Made by a program: the position numbers and the translations under genes
Notes under the pieces: generated by a model
Seen by the model: the letters and a program-made list of their open reading frames with translations, nothing else
The model's database searches: none
Told to the model about the DNA's origin: nothing
Shown: positions 58,259 through 64,000 of the stretch, one piece after another
Layout: each line of letters starts with the position of its first letter
Numbering within the stretch: position 1 is the first letter of the stretch
Assembly: GCA_031213475.1 (NCBI GenBank)
Contig: JARUPZ010000003.1
Location: forward strand, 12,901,580-12,965,579
Length of the DNA: 64,000 nucleotides
Direction of reading: 5' to 3'
Origin: Nereocystis luetkeana
Taxonomy: Eukaryota; Sar; Phaeophyceae; Laminariales; Laminariaceae

Positions 58259-59500
58259 AAAAAAATGTACAGGTGAACTGTGAAATGAAAACTATAGGCA
58301 TATTTCCCCTTTGTTAGGTTGTAAGTTATAAGGTACTCGAGTAGGTTTCTCGACGTAACATATTCATACCCGGGTGTTCGTTCTCGAAGTTTGTCAAGAG
58401 CGACTCTCGGGACCTGAGACATGAGACCGGGTTTTGATGTTTGACGAGAACCCACGGGATACGAGTAGACGTACTGGTGTTCCAGCAATAATTCGATTTT
58501 CGCGAGGTGTGGCTAAACCATTTCGTCAGGTATACCTGCTGTGGTACCTACTATTAATAGTAGAGCGATGTGGGATCAAATGTATGCAGCGGGCACTCGG
58601 AGGCGAAGCATCTTGGCTATGGTTGCGCTCGGTTTGTTCATCGCCGATTGTTTGCCTGCTGTGCATCTTGCGCCACGATCGTCGTTATCGTTGGGTGTCG
58701 GTCAGGTACGCAAATATCCGTCCATTAACCACCAGGTACGATGCTATGTACCACGCGAACCTACAGGTACAGCAGTACTGCTGTACTCGTACAGGGGAAG
58801 TGACCGGTATTGGCGACGGAAGAAACTTAGACGATGCAAGATATAACGTAGCAATGCCACTAGTGGCAGCAACAACAACAGCCTCGACATCCTCATGGCA
58901 CCAGAGTTCTAAGAGTCGGTTATGCTTGCCCGACTCTCTCTCACTCCCACCTCCTCTTCCTCGTCCTCCTCCTCCTCCGCCCCGTCCACCTTCTTCTCCT
59001 CTACCAAAGCTTCCGGCATGGGATCGGCCTTGCTCGCAGCCATCCTGAGTTTCCCTGCTCTTCAATAAAGAAGCGGCAACCCTGTGCAATACTAAAAGCA
59101 AGCGTTTCCGATGACAGCGACGATTACCGAAGGTTGCAGCTCGCGGTATTCGTCCTTGATCCACTGCCGACCTCCGAGGAAAGAAAAACACCAAGAACGC
59201 ACCCTCGGGAGTTCATATATTCCAGAAAGCTTTTATTAGTGGGGATTAAATTAAAGGAGTTTTGTTCTCTCGCAGAAAAAAAACGGCGCCAAAAAAACAT
59301 GTCTCAGAAAAACGGATTCCACCACTGCTGCTGTACACCCCACTTCTGCAGTCTGCGCAGAGCTCAAGGAAAATTTGCGGAGGATTTTGAGGGAATTGAC
59401 TCTGGGGAGGCACACAAGTAACTAGCGCCCCTTTTCCTGAGCTTTGGTGGAGGGGCCCAGCTACCCTGCTTGGTGACCTCTGGTTGCTACACGGCTCTTT

Positions 59501-59612
59501 AGATCGGCAACCCTTGTCCCTGCCACCACCGCCAGCCGAACCCGTAAAAAGCGCAAAATGGGTTTGCCGCATGGATGGGACAGCGGGGTGGATACCAATG
59601 GACGCGTCTATT
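59501..59612 (+). CDS. Candidate exon beginning a WW-like domain
   Basis: The open frame reads RKKRKMGLPHGWDSGVDTNG and then RVY, ending at a good donor (GTGAGTG) in phase 1. LPxGW...D..GR.Y is the start of a WW domain, which would continue with a second Tyr. No second exon with the rest of the domain was found to the right edge, so this may be an orphan or decayed exon. Confidence 0.25.
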
Positions 59613-60811
59613 GTGAGTGTTTTTTTGCTCTGGGGCGCTCGACAACTTGGCCGCACGTGTGTGCCGCCCTGCCTTTTGATGATTCTTTGTCGTTGGCTCG
59701 ATGTTGCTTCCGCTGCGGCCGCTGCCTCTGCTGTCTGTGTGTGGTGTTTGTGTTATTATTGTTCTTTGATACCAAACCCGTTTACGACCCTGTGGTGATG
59801 ATTTTGATTTTGTTTTGCTTCCTGTTCCTCGAACTCCGAGAAACGACTTTTTTACCGCTTTTTTTCAGGCTTCCTGTCCAAACGGATGTAAACTGACATG
59901 GGGGGGGGGGGTGGGAGATGCTCCAAGCGCATTCTACAATGAAGAGGTAGATTGCTGTGCATTCGGGGCGTTGCACCTGGCGGCAATCCTAATCCTGAGA
60001 ACAAAGTAGGGTCCTCGTTTTTCAATCAAGCTCGCCCCTCTCTCACATTCTCGAAGCACTCCAGGCAAAGCTACGGTCGCGCGATACTGACTCCGTTATA
60101 TGTTGCGCACATCCTTGGTGTCGCGGAGAGTCGTCGAATACTCATGAAGACTGCTCGACTCGTACTCGTACTGCGCTGTACTGGTATGTCGATAGACAAC
60201 TGTATCATACTTGTACCCCGGTATGCGTGCAAGCAAACTTGAAAAATTGCTCTCCTGTTGGGGTATCTGCCTGCTGCCTGTCGGTCGGTGCTTGTTGGAA
60301 CTGCTACTGCTGTTGACTGCTTGCTGCACGCTGTAGCAGGTACCTGGTACGTATGCGTATATGTGCATACCAGCATGAGTAGGTTTAGCAATCTGGGAGA
60401 AGTATGTGCACTACGAGGTACCTGGTACACAAGGACAAGACAGGCAGTCGTATTTCAAGCAGTAGTACCTGGTACAGCACAATCTCTCTGCGTGTGGTAC
60501 AGCAGTGGGCGCGCGTCAACATGGTGTCCAGGCCCAACGCCTTGTTTTGTTTCCGGCGTTGATCTATGTACTCTTGACATCTCAGTGTACTCCTATTGCA
60601 CATACCAATAGAATTTTTATGGACGGCGGGTTTTTGGTAGATGCTTCTTCGGGGGTGCTTAAGGAGGGGAGTGGTCGTTTTTTGGTGGACGAGATGGAGG
60701 GATGTTGGTTGTATTAATATTAATAGTAGTCTTCATGAGCGTCACATCAGCTCTGATTTGTCGTAGGCATACTGCCGCGCTTTTGTTCTGGAGAGTTTTT
60801 CACTTTCTGTT

Positions 60812-60918
60812 ATTACGGGGGGCCATAGTTAACAGGACCTATGGTATACATAAAAACCTATATGTTTAACCATTTTTACTAACAATATTTGGTCCTGTTA
60901 ACAGTGGCCCCCCGTAAT
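60812..60918. mobile_element. MITE family 1, copy e
   Basis: 107 bp in the opposite orientation to the copy at 26913. Its ends are ATTACGGGGGGCCATAGTTA and the matching complement, with matching substitutions (AACAGGACC/GGTCCTGTTAAC) in both arms. Confidence 0.85.
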
Positions 60919-62769
60919 AGTCGTTTATTAGAACAACACTACACATTGTCGGATGGCAAGCATAATAATAAATCATACCTGATACCGGTAGAATTTAGAG
61001 TAGAACCCTGTTTTTGTACACTTGTACGCAGCTTGCAAAGTTGAATATCAACTACGAATATATAACCAGTCGAACTCACAGCTGTACTGATACAGTTGTC
61101 GACGAATGCAGAAACGAAATGATAGACCGGGTGGCTAGGTATCGGCTCGACTAGCTCTTACAGACTTTTGTCTGTATCTCCCTCTCTTTCGTGTTGCTTC
61201 GTCCGCGCAGCAGATACCTGCCCTTCCTGAGTACGCACGTTTTCCGCCTATAGCAGTTTTTCTATAGCAGCTTTTCTGAAGTCCTTGCGTCGTTTGTATT
61301 CTGTTTTTGTTTTTTTTTCATTTCAGATTTTGGTTTTTTGTTTTATTGTCTGTTTGTTCTTATTTTTCCGGTCTTTGCTTGGGTTGTTTTCATATCATCA
61401 CATACAATTTGTAGATTCAATAAAAAATGGAGTATAGACGAGACGCGCAAAGCTCATTATCAACTATGTAAGTCGAACTCACAGCTGACCTATTTCAGTA
61501 TTTTTTATAAAATTATCTTGTTTTTATTCGTGTCAATCTGAGCCTATTTTTCTTGACAAAATGTTGCGGGCTCCCACTGACATACTCTAGATACACTATC
61601 CTATAGCAGCAGTACCGGCTTTAGGTATAATATGTTCCAGTACTTGGTGCGAAATACCAGGTGTGTGTTCTTCGCATGAGTTAGTCCGTTCTTTCTCCGT
61701 CGACATCCAGCTCAACCAGCGTCCGTGCCGATTCTTCAATCCAAGAGAGATACGAGTATTATTGTACTACATTCCTATACAGCAGTGAGCAAAGTAGACA
61801 GCGGTACTGCAGTAGTGCAATGCCATGTCATCATACTGGGTACCAGGTATGTACGACAGGAACAACATGCACATTATATAAAAGAGAGAAAAATCGAAAG
61901 AAATTTCTAGGAAACATAGTCGGAATACAAAAAAAGAGAGGAAAAGATGTCCTGCCTCCCACTATTGATAGGAGATGTAGCAGACAACTAAAAAAAACAA
62001 GCAAACCAAACCAAATCACCACATATAAACGTACCTGGTACGGTATAACGTGATGATGTTAATAGTACGACTGCAAACCTTAGGGAAGAACAGGCAAGCC
62101 GAAGCACAACGAAACAAAACAAAAAGCACCCTCCAGGCAGCCGCAGCAGTTTTGTGGTATGTAGGAAGGACGGGTTCTACCTACTATTAGTATTAATAGT
62201 CGGTCTTTCACCTTCCCATCCTATCTGTCCTCTCCTCCTATTTTCGCGTCAGGCAATACAATAGTAATACTAGTGAACGAAACAGGCTCGCCATCCACCC
62301 ACGAAACAAGACGGATATAATAATAACGAAGCAATACCAAGAAAAAAGAAAATGAAAGGAAGGAATTCACGTAGGGATCGACCGAAAGCAAAGCCAAGAA
62401 GCGACCCCAACAAAATGAACAGAAATCAGAAGTCATACGAGGGGTTCCAGCATCGTTACTGTGGTGCCCCAAGGGGGGGCTGCTACGGGCAATATTCTAT
62501 TAATAAGAAAGGGGAATTAAAAGCAAAACATTAATAAAGAACTAACTAGAAGAACACCAAGAAAAACAGGTCACAAGAATAAGAACGAAAGGGAAACATA
62601 AAAGGAAAACCGAAACACAAAACAGCGTCGCATGCGAAGCAGCCGCAGGGGTTTGCGGTACGAGGGGCGTAGACAGGTTCTCCCTTCTATTCGGCCTGGT
62701 ACCTTCAAACCCTGTCGGCTGTCTCCTTCCTGCTTTCGTCGACCGCGGTCTCCTTAGGACAGTTGCCAC

Positions 62770-63160
62770 CCCCCCCCCCCCCCTTTCCATCCCCTAGGGC
62801 ACCACCCACAACGGATGCATGGCGCTGTCTGCTCAGCTCCTCTTCATCCGTTTGCCACTTGACCATGAACCGTTCGGCTGCTTCGAGGACCCCCCGGTAC
62901 CGCTTGCTCGCCTTCTTCGCTGCAACAGCAGTCCACACCGCGGTCTCCACTCCAAACACCAACGGGGTATGCACCGTCGACCCCTCGGTGGCTCGAAACA
63001 CCTTAATCAGGTCTTCGACAAGGCATCTATGCCAAGTCTTCGAGTTGCCCGCGCGGTCTCCGGCCCTCCCCACCGGTCGCCGTCGCAAAGAACACCCGAC
63101 TGGGTAATCGCCCCTTGTGTTGCCGTACCACGGCGGCCCCCGGAAAGAAGAGTCTCCGTT
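62770..63160 (-). mobile_element. Second LINE-tail relic
   Basis: The minus strand stays open through TWHRCLVEDLIKVFRATEGS, VFGVETAVWTAVAAKKASKR and AAERFMVKWQTDEEELSRQR. It resembles the C-terminal tail of the relic near 53400 (W...L.EDL..F, then a VE..EA.M...Q..E pattern). Upstream on this strand it runs into a MITE copy. No catalytic domain is visible. Confidence 0.45.
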
Positions 63161-63200
63161 TACGGATGGGCGTTTCGATGATCTCTCATCGTGTATTTTC

Positions 63201-63293
63201 AACCCTTTTAGAACTGCAGCCCTGTTTTGGGGGCAATCCACTCAATTTCCAAGTAGTGTGTCCCCAAAACCGGACTGCAGTCCTAAAAAGGTC
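63201..63293. mobile_element. MITE family 2 copy
   Basis: 93 bp with ends AACCCTTTTAGAACTGCAG / CTGCAGTCCTAAAAAGGT. It abuts the LINE-tail relic. Confidence 0.75.
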
Positions 63294-63821
63294 AAGAGCC
63301 TCCCCCTTCAGTATTCCTACGGTTCGGTTCGGTTATAGTGTCAGACAAACGAGAGCCCTGCGATTGCACCCGGTTCGGTTCCGCGGAACCGGACCGAACC
63401 CAACCCAACCCAACCTAACCCGCTGCTATCGTCCCCTATGTATACCCTGCAGGATTGCCCTCACGTTCTGGGAACAAGTTGCTTGGCATTAGAGCCAAGT
63501 ATGATAACGTGTTTTGGGCACCAGCGCAGTAGTATACGATCGCGGGTGCATACCCTGACTACCGTATCGCGGCCGATTTTTTCCGGTGACGTATACGCAT
63601 ACAGATATATAGCCATGACTTGCGAAAAGACGCACATTTTTCATGAAGCGAATACGCTATATTCGTGACCGCAAAAGACACGATGGGTCGATGCTGATAA
63701 GGAGGGGGGGGAAAGCATCTGATCTCTCCACACGAAATTCAAGTAAATATGGGGCAATCCACCCCAAAATGCAACAACAAAAATTTTTGGGAAGCCTGGC
63801 CATTATCCTGCCTGAAATTTG

Positions 63822-63921
63822 TCATTTTGGACAAACTGCATTTTGTCTCCACTGTTCATACTTTTGTACCACGCCATACGTCTCCTTGAGCCGATCGATC
63901 AGACGAACCATTTCCAGCGGC
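63822..63921 (-). CDS. Candidate C-terminal exon of a gene extending past the right edge
   Basis: After a pyrimidine-rich acceptor, the frame reads LEMVRLIDRLKETYGVVQKY, then EQWRQNAVCPK and TGA. The composition is protein-like and helical. No family is recognised and only this exon is inside the window; it may also be transposon-derived. Confidence 0.25.
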
Positions 63922-64000
63922 CTATTGAGAAAAAAAGCGGTGGGTATCCCCTACCTAATGCGAATGACCTGACCTACATTTTTTTTTTGTTGCCCGTCAC

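Larger units (their letters stand above)
54620..64000. other. Right-hand region without a complete gene
   Basis: Apart from the repeats, relics and two weak exon candidates listed separately, I see no supported gene. Short (TACCTGGTA-type) palindromic words, TA-rich patches and a tiny interstitial CCCTAACCCTAACCCC stretch (near 56536) are present. Confidence 0.5.

Noticed and set aside
58910-59163. Minus-strand pieces WIKDEYRELQPS (59163-59128) and an acidic tail MAASKADPMPEALVEEKK followed by Glu runs and a stop
   Set aside because: Both look exon-like but their phases do not join with any canonical donor/acceptor pair I could find, and no upstream exons are visible.
1-64000. CRISPR arrays, bacterial operons or prophage genes
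   Set aside because: No spacer-repeat arrays with constant spacing, no Shine-Dalgarno-led gene strings; the sequence is eukaryotic throughout.

Overview
This is eukaryotic nuclear DNA. Every convincing coding region is split by spliceosomal introns of about 0.3 to 3 kb with GT-AG ends, one intron has a GC-AG end, and intergenic DNA is rich in short repeats and long G or C runs. The gene content (class I HMG-CoA reductase, a PERK-type kinase, proteasome RPN7, an intron-bearing tRNA-Tyr) and the style of introns and repeats suggest a stramenopile, most likely a brown alga of the Ectocarpus type. That placement is inference, not proof.

Layout. Positions 287-4502 (-) hold six exons of a class I HMG-CoA reductase whose 3' end lies beyond the left edge. 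Directly upstream on the same strand (5464-8566) is a chain of phase-compatible exons for a proline/glutamine/histidine-rich protein with a MULE/FAR1-like DNA-binding domain. Its last exon can be spliced in frame onto the reductase, so one fused transcript or two genes are both possible. A weak divergent candidate follows (8938-9584, +). A four-exon gene (11187-15194, +) encodes an arginine/serine-rich N-terminus and a DUF3605-like C-terminus. Positions 15.2-24.3 kb are gene-poor and repeat-rich.

Positions 24305-38577 (-) hold a seven-exon, 14 kb gene for a PERK-type eIF2-alpha kinase: N-terminal hydrophobic segment, IRE1/PERK-like luminal repeats, a transmembrane helix, a kinase domain split by a roughly 670-residue acidic insert, and an apparently unprecedented C-terminal ACT-like module. 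Several single-base frame breaks in or beside homopolymer or G-rich runs, plus a 100-N gap in one intron, leave open whether the gene is decaying or the assembly is imperfect. Positions 42407-49931 (-) hold a complete five-exon RPN7 (26S proteasome lid subunit) with no frame problems.

The right third (50-64 kb) is mainly mobile-element debris: a pair of roughly 1 kb inverted repeats, a hAT-like palindromic element made of GGGTC repeats, LINE 3'-end relics and MITEs. Among these sits an intact tRNA-Tyr(GUA) gene with a 14-nt intron. Three families of small terminal-inverted-repeat elements and one dispersed 0.5 kb repeat recur across the whole window, including inside introns of the kinase and RPN7 genes.

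The genes do not form an operon-like unit. The kinase (ER-stress translation control) and RPN7 (protein degradation) both serve proteostasis and are adjacent in the same orientation, but nothing in the sequence shows co-regulation.
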